Source: Streptomyces somaliensis DSM 40738 (GTDB taxonomy: Bacteria; Actinomycetota; Actinomycetes; Streptomycetales; Streptomycetaceae). Taken from it: a DNA stretch of 45,554 nucleotides. Below the pieces are notes generated by a model that was not told the origin of the DNA, did no database searches, and was given only the letters and a program-made list of their open reading frames with translations. The position numbers and the translations under genes were made by a program. Location: positions 1 to 45,554 of the forward strand of contig JAAXOU010000006.1 in NCBI GenBank assembly GCA_012396115.1, given 5' to 3'. Shown piece after piece: positions 1-10,432 of the stretch. Within the stretch, counting starts at the first letter, position 1. Every line of letters starts with the position of its first letter.

Positions 1-119
1 GTGGGCCGCCCACCGCGGCGGCGCCCGCCGCCCCGCGGCCTCCCGCCGCACGGCCGCTCCCCACGGCCGCTCCTCGCGCCCGTCCGCCCCTCCGTGTGCG
101 TCCGGGGCCCGCCGCACGC

Positions 120-147
120 GCGGGGCCCCTCCGAAGAGGGGCCCCGC
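120..147. terminator. Terminator downstream of hspR
   Basis: Perfect 12-bp inverted repeat (GCGGGGCCCCTC, loop CGAA, GAGGGGCCCCGC) about 40 nt beyond the hspR stop. It has no U-tract, as is usual for Streptomyces hairpins. It probably ends the dnaK operon transcript. Confidence 0.7.
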
Positions 148-186
148 ACCGGTCTCCGGCGCTTCCCGCGCCCCGAAGCCGGGGTA

Positions 187-639
187 CTACTCGCCGCCGC
201 GCCTGCCGCCCGGCCGCCACACCACCAGAGCGCTCGTCTGCTGGACGTCCTGGTAGGGCACCAGGTCCCGCCGGTAGGAGGCGTGGACCTGCGCCTCCCG
301 CTGGCGCATCGCCACCGCGGCGCCCTCCAGCGCCGAGGTCAGCTCGGCCACCCGGGCCTCCAGGGCGGTGACCTGGTTCTCCAGTTCGATGATGCGCTTG
401 ATCCCGGCCAGGTTGATGCCCTCGTCCTGCGACAGCTGCTGCACCTGGCGGAGCAGCTCGATGTCGCGGGCCGAGTAGCGCCGACCCCGGCCGGCCGTGC
501 GGTCCGGGGAGACGAGCCCCAGCCGGTCGTACTGGCGCAGCGTCTGCGGGTGCAGCCCGCTGAGCTGGGCCGCCACCGAGATGACGTACACCGGGGTCTC
601 GTCGGTCAGTTCGTACGGGTCGCGTCGGCGTGCGTCCAT
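187..639 (-). CDS. hspR: HspR, MerR-family heat-shock repressor
   Basis: Autoregulatory repressor of the dnaK operon; in Streptomyces it binds HAIR inverted repeats together with DnaK as co-repressor. The 150-aa product has a MerR helix-turn-helix at about residues 12-60 (VYVISVAAQLSGLHPQTLRQ, then YDRLGLVSP and GRRYS), followed by a dimerisation coiled coil (IIELENQVTALEARVAELTS). The frame is open further upstream, but ATG at 639 starts at MDARRRDPYEL, the usual HspR N-terminus, with GAGG just ahead and only 4 nt after the dnaJ stop. It is the last gene of dnaK-grpE-dnaJ-hspR, the classical actinobacterial order. The candidate operators lie upstream of dnaK at 4417-4489. Confidence 0.95.
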   Translation of the reverse strand: MDARRRDPYELTDETPVYVISVAAQLSGLHPQTLRQYDRLGLVSPDRTAGRGRRYSARDIELLRQVQQLSQDEGINLAGIKRIIELENQVTALEARVAELTSALEGAAVAMRQREAQVHASYRRDLVPYQDVQQTSALVVWRPGGRRGGE

Positions 640-643
640 TGCC

Positions 644-1819
644 TCAAGCCCCCTTCGCGGCTTGGAACAGATCCGCCCGCGGGTCCTTGTCCGCGGTGGC
701 TCGACGGTACGCCTCCAGAGCTTCGCGCGCCTCACCGTCCAGCTCCTTCGGCACGGCGACCTCGACCGTGACCAGCAGGTCGCCGCGGGTGCCGTCCTTG
801 CGGACCGCCCCCTTGCCCCGGGCCCGCATCGTGCGGCCGTTGGGCGTACCCGGGGGGATCTTCAGCGTGACCGGCGGCCCGCCGAGGGTCGGCACCCTGA
901 TCTCTCCACCGAGGGCCGCCTCCGGGTAGGAGACGGGCACGGTGACGGTGAGGTTGTCCCCCTTGCGGCCGAAGACGGGGTGCTCGCCGACGTGGACGAC
1001 CACGTACAGGTCGCCGGCCGGGCCGCCCCGCTCACCGGGCGCGCCCTTGCCGCGCAGCCTGATCCGCTGCCCGTCGGAGACCCCTGCGGGGATGCGGACC
1101 TGCATGGTGCGCGACGACTTGGCGCGGCCGCTGCCGTGGCACACGTCGCACGGGTCCTGGGCGATCAGCCCCCGGCCCTTGCAGTCCACGCACGGGTCGG
1201 TCAGCGAGAAGCCGCCGCCCGAGCCGCGCGACACCTGGCCGGTGCCGACGCACGTCGGGCAGACCCTGGGCGTGCCGTGCCTGTCGCCCGTGCCGGAACA
1301 GACCCGGCAGGGCTGCCTGCTGGACGTGCGCAGCGGGACGGTCGCCCCGTCGACCGCCTCGGTGAAGCTGAGCGTCACCTCGGACTCGACGTCCTGGCCG
1401 CGGCGCGGCTGCGTACGCGCGCCGGCCGCGCCGCCGCGGTTGAACAGGCCGCCGAAGACGTCCCCGAGCCCGCCGCCGAAGCCGCCGGCGCCGCCAGCCC
1501 CGGCCTGGCCGGCGAACAGGTCGCCCAGGTCGAAGTTGAACGTGCCGCCCGCGCCGCCGGGGCCGGGCCGGAAGCCGCCGTTGCCGAAGAGGGCGCGCGC
1601 CTCGTCGTACTCCTTGCGCTTCTTGGGGTCGCCGAGGATGTCGTTCGCCTCGGAGATCTCCTTGAAGCGGGTCTCCGCGGCGGCGTCGCCCTTGTTGGCG
1701 TCCGGGTGGAACTCGCGGGCGAGCTTCCGGTACGCCTTCTTGATCTCGGCCTCGGTGGCGTCCTTGGGGACGCCGAGGACCTTGTAGTAGTCCTTCTCGA
1801 CGAAGTCCTTCGTGCTCAT
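644..1819 (-). CDS. dnaJ: DnaJ co-chaperone (Hsp40)
   Basis: Cytoplasmic J-protein that delivers unfolded substrates to DnaK and stimulates its ATPase. The 391-aa protein has the full type I layout: J domain at residues 1-75 with the HPD tripeptide (REFHPDANKGD), a Gly/Phe-rich stretch at about 75-150, four CxxCxGxG zinc-binding repeats (CRVCSGTG, CPTCVGTG, CVDCKGRG, CDVCHGSG), then C-terminal substrate-binding domains. The ATG at 1819 is preceded by GGAGG. A 75-nt gap separates it from grpE and 4 nt from hspR, so it belongs to the dnaK operon. Streptomyces usually has a second dnaJ elsewhere; position next to hspR marks this as the operon copy. Confidence 0.97.
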   Translation of the reverse strand: MSTKDFVEKDYYKVLGVPKDATEAEIKKAYRKLAREFHPDANKGDAAAETRFKEISEANDILGDPKKRKEYDEARALFGNGGFRPGPGGAGGTFNFDLGDLFAGQAGAGGAGGFGGGLGDVFGGLFNRGGAAGARTQPRRGQDVESEVTLSFTEAVDGATVPLRTSSRQPCRVCSGTGDRHGTPRVCPTCVGTGQVSRGSGGGFSLTDPCVDCKGRGLIAQDPCDVCHGSGRAKSSRTMQVRIPAGVSDGQRIRLRGKGAPGERGGPAGDLYVVVHVGEHPVFGRKGDNLTVTVPVSYPEAALGGEIRVPTLGGPPVTLKIPPGTPNGRTMRARGKGAVRKDGTRGDLLVTVEVAVPKELDGEAREALEAYRRATADKDPRADLFQAAKGA

Positions 1820-1894
1820 CGACGTCCCTCCTCCCGGACGGCCACCACGTCGGCTCCGGGGCCGGCGGTCCCGTGACCGCCGGCCCCGCTGCTG

Positions 1895-4491
<2,597 letters not shown>

Positions 4492-4715
4492 TTATCCGGC
4501 CCTTATGCGCAACACACGGCGCGTCGCACCCGCCCCAGGGGGACCATCCGTCTTATTCTTGACACATCCGACCATTCCAACCACCCCCACCTCCCGCCCC
4601 TTCCCCACCTTCCGCGCCTCTTCCGCACCCCTTCCGCCGCCCCCGGCCCCCGGAACGGCGACACGACGCCCCACCGCCCCGCCCCGGCCTTCCCAGAACG
4701 GTCAGGTGTCGCGCC

Positions 4716-5195
4716 ATGCACCCCAAGCGCCTCCTGGATCTGACCCTCGGCTCCGTCCTCCTCGCCCTCACCGCCCCCGCGCTGCTGGCCGCCGCGGCCG
4801 CCCGCGCCCTGCGCCGCCCACCCGGAGGCGTACTGCTGCGGGAGACGGCGACCGGTCTGCACGGCCGGACCTTCACCCTGCGCACCCTGCCCGTCCGCCT
4901 GCTGCGCCTCGACGCGTTGTCGCGCCTGCCGCACGTCGTACGGGGCGAGATGTCACTGGTGGGCCCCGCCCCGCTGCCGCCGGGGGCCCCCGGCGCGGAC
5001 GCGGCGTGGCGGCACCGGGTCAGACCGGGACTGACGGGACCGGCCCAGCTGAAGCGGGACTCCCCCCTCCCGTGGGACGAGCCCCTGCTGCTGGACCAGC
5101 ACTACGTGGAGCACCATGAGATGGGACTGGACGCGGCCCTGCTCCTGCGCACGCCCGCGGCCCTGATCGGCGCGGCGCGGCGCCGGGGGCGGTGA
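4716..5195 (+). CDS. Short bacterial sugar transferase (WcaJ/PglC-like)
   Basis: Related to polyprenyl-phosphate hexose-1-phosphate transferases, which start glycan assembly on a lipid carrier at the membrane. The 159-aa product has the N-terminal KRLLDLTLGSVLLALTAPAL membrane/re-entrant helix and the family block GEMSLVGPAPLPPG followed by WRHRVRPGLTGPAQL. It is shorter than usual (about 200 aa). The catalytic Asp-Glu dyad, normally LDELPQL, reads LDALSRL here, so the Glu is replaced by Ala and activity is uncertain. No glycosyltransferase genes adjoin it; it stands alone between the divergent dnaK operon and an Fe-S oxidoreductase. Confidence 0.75.
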   Translation: MHPKRLLDLTLGSVLLALTAPALLAAAAARALRRPPGGVLLRETATGLHGRTFTLRTLPVRLLRLDALSRLPHVVRGEMSLVGPAPLPPGAPGADAAWRHRVRPGLTGPAQLKRDSPLPWDEPLLLDQHYVEHHEMGLDAALLLRTPAALIGAARRRGR

Positions 5196-5340
5196 GCGGC
5201 GGCCGGGCCCGTCCGAGCGACGCAGATCACCGTGTGCGCGGCTACAGTGCGGCAGAACAACTGGGTACGCTCGACAGCGAACCCAATAAGTTACCGCTTA
5301 GTAGAGCCGAAACCCCACCTCGCAGGCCCGAGGAGCCCCC

Positions 5341-7620
5341 ATGCAACTCGCCGCGATCATTGTGTCGCTGACCCTGACCGTGGTCGGCGTTGCGCTCTTT
5401 GCCCGAGCGATCGCGCACATCTACCGGTTCGTCAGGATCGGCCAGCCCGTGCCGGCCGGCAGCCGCACCGACGACTGGAAGGCGCGCACCGCCACCGTGG
5501 TCCGGGAGTTCCTCGGCCACACCCGGATGAACCGGTGGGGGATCGTCGGCTTCGCGCACTGGTTCGTCGCGGTCGGCTTCCTCACCCTGCCGCCCACCCT
5601 GGCGCAGGCGTACGGGCAGCTCTTCCGGGCCGACTGGACCCTGCCGGTCATCGGCGGCTTCCTGCCGTTCGAGATGTACACCGAGCTGATCGGCCTGCTG
5701 ACGGTCCTCGGCATCGCCGTCCTGATCGTGATCCGGCTGCTGAGCCTGCCGTCCCGGCCCGGCCGCAAGTCGCGCTTCGCCGGCTCCAAGGCCTGGCAGG
5801 CGTACTTCGTCGAGTACGTCATCCTCACCATCGGCCTGGTCATCCTGGTCCTGCGCGGCCTGGAGGGCGCGCTGCACCACGTCGACTCCTACGACCCGGC
5901 CTACTTCGTGTCGTACCCGCTCGTCCTCGCCTTCGACGGACTGAGCACCGGCACCCTGCAGAACCTGGTCTACCTCGCCGCCATGGTGAAGATCAGCGTC
6001 TCCCTGATCTGGATGATCACGGTCTCGCTCAACACCAACATGGGCATCGCCTGGCACCGCTTCCTCGGCTTCCCCAACATCTGGTTCAAGCGCAACGCCA
6101 CCGGCGAGACCGCGCTGGGCGCCCTGCTGCCGATGACCTCCGGCGGCAAGGAGATCGACTTCGAGACCGTCTTCGACGACGAGGAGGGCGCCGAGGAGAC
6201 CGTCTTCGGCGTCTCCCAGGTCGAGCACTTCTCCTGGAAGGGCATCCTCGACTTCTCCACCTGCACCGAGTGCGGCCGCTGCCAGTCGCAGTGCCCCGCC
6301 TGGAACACGGGCAAGCCGCTCTCCCCGAAGCTGCTGATCATGTCGCTGCGGGACCACGCCCACGCCAAGGCGCCGTACCTGCTCGCCGGCGGCGGCAAGA
6401 CGGCGGAGGGCGAGGAGAAGGCGTCCGCCGAGACGCTGAGGGACGTCCCCGCCCCCGCCCTCGCCGAGGCCGAGCGGCCGCTGGTCGGCACCGCCGAGGA
6501 GAACGGCGTCATCGACCCGGACGTCCTGTGGTCCTGCACCACCTGCGGCGCCTGCGTGGAGCAGTGCCCCGTCGACATCGAGCACGTCGACCACATCGTC
6601 GACATGCGCCGCTACCAGGTGATGATCGAGTCCGCGTTCCCGTCCGAGGCGGGCACGATGCTCAAGAACCTGGAGAAGAAGGGCAACCCCTGGGGCCTGG
6701 CGAAGAAGCAGCGCGTCGAGTGGACCAAGGAGGTCGACTTCGAGGTCCCGATCGTCGGCAGGGACGTCGAGGACCTTTCCGAGGTCGACTACCTGTACTG
6801 GGTCGGCTGCGCCGGCGCCCTGGAGGACCGCGCCAAGAAGACCACCAAGGCCTTCGCGGAGCTGCTGCACATGGCGGGCGTCAAGTTCGCGATCATGGGC
6901 GGCGACGAGAAGTGCACCGGCGACTCCGCCCGCCGCCTGGGCAACGAGCCGCTGTTCCAGCAGCTCGGCCAGGAGAACGTCGCGATGCTGAACACGGCGT
7001 TCGGCGAGGACGAGGACGAGCCGTCGACGAAGAAGCCCAGGTCGTCGAAGAAGATCGTCGCGACCTGCCCGCACTGCTTCAACACGATCGCGAACGAGTA
7101 CCCCCAGCTGGGCGGCGAGTTCGAGGTCATCCACCACACGCAGCTGCTCCAGCACCTCGTCGACGAGGGCAGGCTCACCCCGGTGACCCCGGTTGACGGC
7201 CTGATCACCTACCACGACCCGTGCTACCTGGGCCGGCACAACAAGGTCTACACGCCGCCGCGCGAGATCATGTCCGCCGTCCCCGGCCTGCGCCAGCAGG
7301 AGATGCACCGCCACAAGGAGCGCGGCTTCTGCTGCGGCGCCGGCGGCGCGCGGATGTGGATGGAGGAGCGCATCGGCAAGCGCATCAACACCGAGCGCGT
7401 CGACGAGGCCCTGTCCCTCGACCCGGACATCGTGTCCACCGCCTGCCCGTTCTGCCTGGTCATGCTGACGGACTCGGTGAACGGCAAGAAGAACGAGGGC
7501 CGGGCCAAGGAGTCGCTCCAGGTCGTGGACGTGGCGCAGCTCCTCCTGGAGTCGGTGAGGACGCCGGCGCCCGAGGCCCCGGCGTCCGACGCGGCCGCGG
7601 AGCCGGAGCCGGCGAAGTAA
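5341..7620 (+). CDS. EtfD-like membrane (Fe-S) heterodisulfide-reductase-type oxidoreductase
   Basis: Resembles mycobacterial Rv0338c/EtfD, which passes electrons from electron-transfer flavoprotein, reduced by acyl-CoA dehydrogenases, into the respiratory chain. The 759-aa product has an N-terminal domain with several TM helices (about residues 1-230). Two 4Fe-4S ferredoxin motifs follow, CTECGRCQSQCP (about 308) and CTTCGACVEQCP (about 400). The C-terminus holds cysteine-rich CCG-type domains (YWVGCAGALED, TCPHCFNTIANEYP, YHDPCYLGRHN, FCCGAGGARMW, TACPFCLVMLTDS). The ATG at 5341 follows AGGCCCGAGGAGCCCCC. Its proximity to dnaK and dcd echoes the mycobacterial neighbourhood. Role in fatty-acid oxidation is inferred from the family. 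Confidence 0.85.
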   Translation: MQLAAIIVSLTLTVVGVALFARAIAHIYRFVRIGQPVPAGSRTDDWKARTATVVREFLGHTRMNRWGIVGFAHWFVAVGFLTLPPTLAQAYGQLFRADWTLPVIGGFLPFEMYTELIGLLTVLGIAVLIVIRLLSLPSRPGRKSRFAGSKAWQAYFVEYVILTIGLVILVLRGLEGALHHVDSYDPAYFVSYPLVLAFDGLSTGTLQNLVYLAAMVKISVSLIWMITVSLNTNMGIAWHRFLGFPNIWFKRNATGETALGALLPMTSGGKEIDFETVFDDEEGAEETVFGVSQVEHFSWKGILDFSTCTECGRCQSQCPAWNTGKPLSPKLLIMSLRDHAHAKAPYLLAGGGKTAEGEEKASAETLRDVPAPALAEAERPLVGTAEENGVIDPDVLWSCTTCGACVEQCPVDIEHVDHIVDMRRYQVMIESAFPSEAGTMLKNLEKKGNPWGLAKKQRVEWTKEVDFEVPIVGRDVEDLSEVDYLYWVGCAGALEDRAKKTTKAFAELLHMAGVKFAIMGGDEKCTGDSARRLGNEPLFQQLGQENVAMLNTAFGEDEDEPSTKKPRSSKKIVATCPHCFNTIANEYPQLGGEFEVIHHTQLLQHLVDEGRLTPVTPVDGLITYHDPCYLGRHNKVYTPPREIMSAVPGLRQQEMHRHKERGFCCGAGGARMWMEERIGKRINTERVDEALSLDPDIVSTACPFCLVMLTDSVNGKKNEGRAKESLQVVDVAQLLLESVRTPAPEAPASDAAAEPEPAK

Positions 7621-7640
7621 CCCCGCCCCGGCACCGCCCG

Positions 7641-7691
7641 CGACGGAACGGCCGGGTCCGCCCTCCGGGGGTGGACCCGGCCGTTCCGTCG
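7641..7691. terminator. Strong terminator after the Fe-S oxidoreductase
   Basis: A 19-bp perfect inverted repeat (7641-7659 and 7673-7691, arms containing GGAACGGCCGGGTCC) with a 13-nt loop, 20 nt after the stop codon. No U-run is seen. Confidence 0.85.
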
Positions 7692-7735
7692 CCGGGTCCC
7701 GGGGCATGTCACAGCTCGGCAGCAAACGGGACCCG

Positions 7736-7761
7736 CCGTACGGGCGAGTACGCCCGTACGG
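7736..7761. promoter_or_regulatory. Perfect inverted repeat, candidate operator
   Basis: CCGTACGGGCG, AGTA, CGCCCGTACGG: an 11-bp perfect palindrome 24 bp upstream of the GTG start of the Yip1-domain gene, followed by further CGTACG-type words at 7772-7785. It may be a repressor site or an mRNA hairpin; the cognate regulator is unknown. Confidence 0.4.
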
Positions 7762-7785
7762 GTGGAACCGGGTACGTTCGTACAC

Positions 7786-8667
7786 GTGGCTGGATTCAGG
7801 ATCGGACGCGGCCGGGGCAACCGCACCCCGCACCAACAAGGGCAGCAGCCCCCGTACCCGGGGCAGGGACCGTACGGCGGCGGCGACGCACCGCCCTACG
7901 CCTCGCCGCACCAGTGGCCGGGGGACGACCGCACGCACGGCGAACCCGAGTACTTCGGCGACCCCCGCCACCAGCAGCAGGCGGCCCCGCCGCACCACCC
8001 CCCGCAGGCGTACGCGCCCCACGCGCACACCGCGAACAACCCGGGCCACACCCGGATGTTCAGCATCCACGAGGACCCCTACGGGCCGCCGGACGCCCAC
8101 CCGGCGGCCCCCGCCGCCCCCTCGGGGCCGCCCTTGCCGTGGCAGCAGCTCCTGACCGGCATCGTGCTGCGCCCCGGTCCGACGTTCTGGCGGATGCGGG
8201 ACCACGCGGTCTGGCTGCCGGCCCTGACGGTCACCTTCGTGTACGGCCTGCTGGCGCTGTTCGGCTTCGACAAGGCCCGCGAGGAGACGATCAACTCGAC
8301 CATGTCGACCGCGGTGCCGGCCGTCCTGCTCACCGGCGTCATGTTCGTCGTGGGCGGACTGATCCTCGGCGCGGTGACGCACACCCTGGCCCGCCAGCTC
8401 GGCGGCGACGGGGCGTGGCAGCCGACGGTCGGCCTGTCGATGCTGATCATGGCGATGACGGACGCCCCGCGCCTGCTGTTCGCGATGTTCCTGGGCGGTG
8501 AGAACGGTCTGGTGCAGGTGATCGGCTGGCTGTCGTGGCTGGCGGCGGGCGCGCTGTTCACCTCCATGGTGGGCAAGTCCCACGACCTGCCGTGGCCGAA
8601 GGCCCTGGGCGCGTCGGCGATCCAGCTGGTGGCGCTGCTGTCGCTGGTCAAACTGGGAACGCTGTAG
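7786..8667 (+). CDS. Yip1-domain integral membrane protein
   Basis: Membrane protein of unknown role; bacterial Yip1 proteins resemble Rab-interacting Yip1/Yif1 only in fold. The roughly 293-aa product has a low-complexity Gly/Pro/His/Gln-rich cytoplasmic N-terminus (about residues 1-115). A Yip1 domain with about five hydrophobic segments follows (WLPALTVTFVYGLLALFGF, VPAVLLTGVMFVVGGLILGA, VGLSMLIMAMTDAPRLLFAMF, VIGWLSWLAAGALF, IQLVALLSLVKLGTL). GTG at 7786 (VAGFRIGRGRGN) is preferred over the upstream in-frame ATG at 7762, which lies inside the repeat-rich leader. It stands alone between two strong hairpins. Confidence 0.75.
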   Translation: MAGFRIGRGRGNRTPHQQGQQPPYPGQGPYGGGDAPPYASPHQWPGDDRTHGEPEYFGDPRHQQQAAPPHHPPQAYAPHAHTANNPGHTRMFSIHEDPYGPPDAHPAAPAAPSGPPLPWQQLLTGIVLRPGPTFWRMRDHAVWLPALTVTFVYGLLALFGFDKAREETINSTMSTAVPAVLLTGVMFVVGGLILGAVTHTLARQLGGDGAWQPTVGLSMLIMAMTDAPRLLFAMFLGGENGLVQVIGWLSWLAAGALFTSMVGKSHDLPWPKALGASAIQLVALLSLVKLGTL

Positions 8668-8691
8668 CACCCGGGGAGCACCGGGGAACCA

Positions 8692-8734
8692 CCGCGGAGG
8701 GGGGAGGGGCCACCGGCCCCTCCCCCCTCCGCGG
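8692..8734. terminator. Bidirectional terminator
   Basis: A 20-bp perfect inverted repeat (CCGCGGAGGGGGGAGGGGCC and its complement) with a 3-nt loop, between the convergent Yip1 and phosphoribosyltransferase genes. Confidence 0.9.
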
Positions 8735-8744
8735 TCCTCCGCCT

Positions 8745-9242
8745 TCAGGCGTCGAGGACCTGCCCGGGACGCCGGACGACGGGGCCCTCGACGCTCCACG
8801 GGAAGTTGATCCACTCGTCGGTGCGCTTCCAGACGTACTCGCACTTCACGAGGGAGCGGGGCTTCTCGTAGATGACGGCGGACCGGACCTCGGCGACGTG
8901 TCCGAGGCAGAAGTCGCGGACGAGCTTCAGGGTCTTGCCGGTGTCGGCGACGTCGTCGGCGATCAGGACCCGCTTGTCGCCGAAGTCGATCGCGTTCGGG
9001 ACGGGCGCGAGCATCACCGGCATCTCCAGCGTCGTACCGACGCCCGTGTAGAACTCCACGTTCACGAGGTGGATGTTCTTGCAGTCGAGCGCGTAGGCGA
9101 GCCCGCCGGCCACGAAGACGCCGCCGCGGGCGATGGACAGCACGATGTCGGGCTCGTAGCCGTCGTCCGCGACGGTCCGGGCTAGCTCGCGCACCGCGCA
9201 CCCGAACCCCTCGTACGTCAGGTCCTCCCGCGCACCGCCCAT
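8745..9242 (-). CDS. Purine-type phosphoribosyltransferase
   Basis: Transfers 5-phosphoribose from PRPP to a nucleobase (salvage). The 165-aa product has the type I PRTase PRPP loop VLIADDVADTGKTL (about residues 93-106), an upstream IVLSIARGGVFVAG pyrophosphate-binding segment and a C-terminal WINFPW motif as in xanthine/hypoxanthine PRTases. The open frame runs far upstream through dcd. ATG at 9242 follows AGG at good spacing, 2 nt beyond the dcd stop (9245-9247); an alternative GTG at 9248 would overlap that stop as GTGA. Coupling to dcd suggests a nucleotide salvage unit. The base specificity cannot be told from sequence alone. Confidence 0.85.
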   Translation of the reverse strand: MGGAREDLTYEGFGCAVRELARTVADDGYEPDIVLSIARGGVFVAGGLAYALDCKNIHLVNVEFYTGVGTTLEMPVMLAPVPNAIDFGDKRVLIADDVADTGKTLKLVRDFCLGHVAEVRSAVIYEKPRSLVKCEYVWKRTDEWINFPWSVEGPVVRRPGQVLDA

Positions 9243-9244
9243 GC

Positions 9245-9820
9245 TCACACCTGCGTCCGATGGAAGTTCTGGAAGGACCGCGAGGCCGTGGGGCCGCGCT
9301 GCCCCTGGTACCGGGACCCGTACCGCTCGCTGCCGTAGGGGAACTCGGCCGGCGAGCTGAGCCGGAACATGCACAGCTGACCGATCTTCATCCCCGGCCA
9401 CAGCTTGATCGGCAGGGTCGCGAGGTTCGACAGTTCCAGGGTGACATGCCCGGAGAACCCGGGGTCGATGAAACCCGCGGTCGAGTGGGTGACGAGCCCG
9501 AGCCGCCCGAGGGAGCTCTTCCCCTCCAGCCGGGAGGCGATGTCGTCGGGCAGGGAGATGACCTCGTACGTCGAGGCGAGCACGAACTCGCCGGGGTGGA
9601 GGATGAACGCCTCGTCCCCGTCCGGCTCCACCAGCCGGGTGAGGTCGGCCTGCTCGACGGCGGGGTCGATGTGGGGGTGGCGGTGGTTCTCGAACACCCG
9701 GAAGTAGCGGTCGAGCCGCACGTCGATGCTCGAGGGCTGCACCATGGATCCGTCGTACGGGTCGATCCGCACCCGCCCGGATTCGATCTCGGCCCGGATG
9801 TCCTTGTCTGAGAGAAGCAC
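9245..9820 (-). CDS. dcd: dCTP deaminase
   Basis: Deaminates dCTP to dUTP for thymidylate synthesis. The 191-aa product is full length with conserved blocks [41 protein letters not shown], and [13 protein letters not shown] containing the catalytic Glu. The C-terminal [17 protein letters not shown] is the nucleotide-closing tail of the dCTP deaminase/dUTPase superfamily. Mycobacterial Dcd of similar length is bifunctional (dCTP to dUMP), so dUTPase activity is possible here. Translation of the downstream phosphoribosyltransferase is probably coupled. Confidence 0.95.
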   Translation of the reverse strand: MLLSDKDIRAEIESGRVRIDPYDGSMVQPSSIDVRLDRYFRVFENHRHPHIDPAVEQADLTRLVEPDGDEAFILHPGEFVLASTYEVISLPDDIASRLEGKSSLGRLGLVTHSTAGFIDPGFSGHVTLELSNLATLPIKLWPGMKIGQLCMFRLSSPAEFPYGSERYGSRYQGQRGPTASRSFQNFHRTQV

Positions 9821-9910
9821 GCCCCGAGGATACGCAGAGCGCGCGGGACCGCCCCAACCGGACGGACGCCCGCGCGCCTCCCATCAGCGGCGACGGAACC
9901 GTACGGGGCG

Positions 9911-10087
9911 CTAGGCCCGCTCGGCCGCCCCCACGGGCACGGCGTGCCGCAGCCGCGCGCACCGCGGGCAGCGGATGAGCCGCCCGGGTCCGATCCGCCC
10001 GGTGCCGAGGTTCTGCATCGGGAACGTCGCGGTGCTGAACACGTGCCCCTCGGCACACCGGACGACGGTTCGCTCCATGGAGTCCAT
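9911..10087 (-). CDS. Small Zn-ribbon-like protein
   Basis: Predicted 58-aa soluble protein starting MDSMERTVVRCAEGHVFST. One Cys lies in VRCAEGHVF and a CxxC in IRCPRCARLRHAV, giving Cys/His-Cys-Cys ligands consistent with a treble-clef or zinc-ribbon. An AAAGGG ribosome site sits 5 nt before the ATG at 10087; the frame is open to 10126 but this start is better supported. No function can be assigned. Confidence 0.6.
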   Translation of the reverse strand: MDSMERTVVRCAEGHVFSTATFPMQNLGTGRIGPGRLIRCPRCARLRHAVPVGAAERA

Positions 10088-10307
10088 CAAGCCCTTTCCC
10101 CAACAAGCGGTGGACGAGACAGCCACATTAGGGGATCAACGGGACACCGCTCCACGCGGCACCCCGGCCCTCACCCTATGCCCCGATCCCCGGGCCCCGA
10201 GCGCCGGACCCCCGCCCCCGAAACGTGAAAACCCCACGGCGCGACACACCGGGGGCTGCGAATGGGGTAAAGTGAGCGACGATGCGACCGGGATCAACGG
10301 CCGCTGC

Positions 10308-10381
10308 GCGGGTGTAGTTTAATGGTAGAACATGAGCTTCCCAAGCTCAGAGCGCGGGTTCGATTCCCGTCACCCGCTCCA
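10308..10381 (+). tRNA. tRNA-Gly (anticodon CCC)
   Basis: 74-nt cloverleaf: acceptor GCGGGTG (10308-10314) pairs with CACCCGC (10371-10377), anticodon stem TGAGC/GCTCA with loop TTCCCAA giving anticodon CCC at 10340-10342, T-arm GCGGGTTCGATTCCCGT, and an encoded CCA at 10379-10381. Its 3' half is the attachment site of the integrated element, which regenerates an intact gene. Confidence 0.97.
10338..10381 (+). repeat. attL: 44-bp direct repeat in the tRNA-Gly 3' end
   Basis: The segment from the anticodon loop to CCA is repeated without mismatch at 22766-22809. Direct repeats of a tRNA 3' end next to a tyrosine-recombinase gene define the integration site of an AICE. Confidence 0.95.
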
Positions 10382-10385
10382 CGAC

Positions 10386-10413
10386 GAAGGCCCTGGTCGG
10401 TGACCGGGGCCTT
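10386..10413 (+). terminator. Hairpin after tRNA-Gly
   Basis: AAGGCCCTGGTC, GGT, GACCGGGGCCTT followed by GTCTG. A closely similar hairpin follows the attR copy at 22815-22841. The element thus brings its own terminator for the reconstituted tRNA gene. Confidence 0.75.
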
Positions 10414-10432
10414 GTCTGTTGTCTGGACCACG

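Noticed and set aside
5242-9201. A 1319-codon open frame antisense to the Fe-S oxidoreductase and Yip1 genes
   Set aside because: High-GC shadow frame: low-complexity Arg/Gly/Asp-rich composition, no domain, and overlaps clearly coding genes on the other strand.
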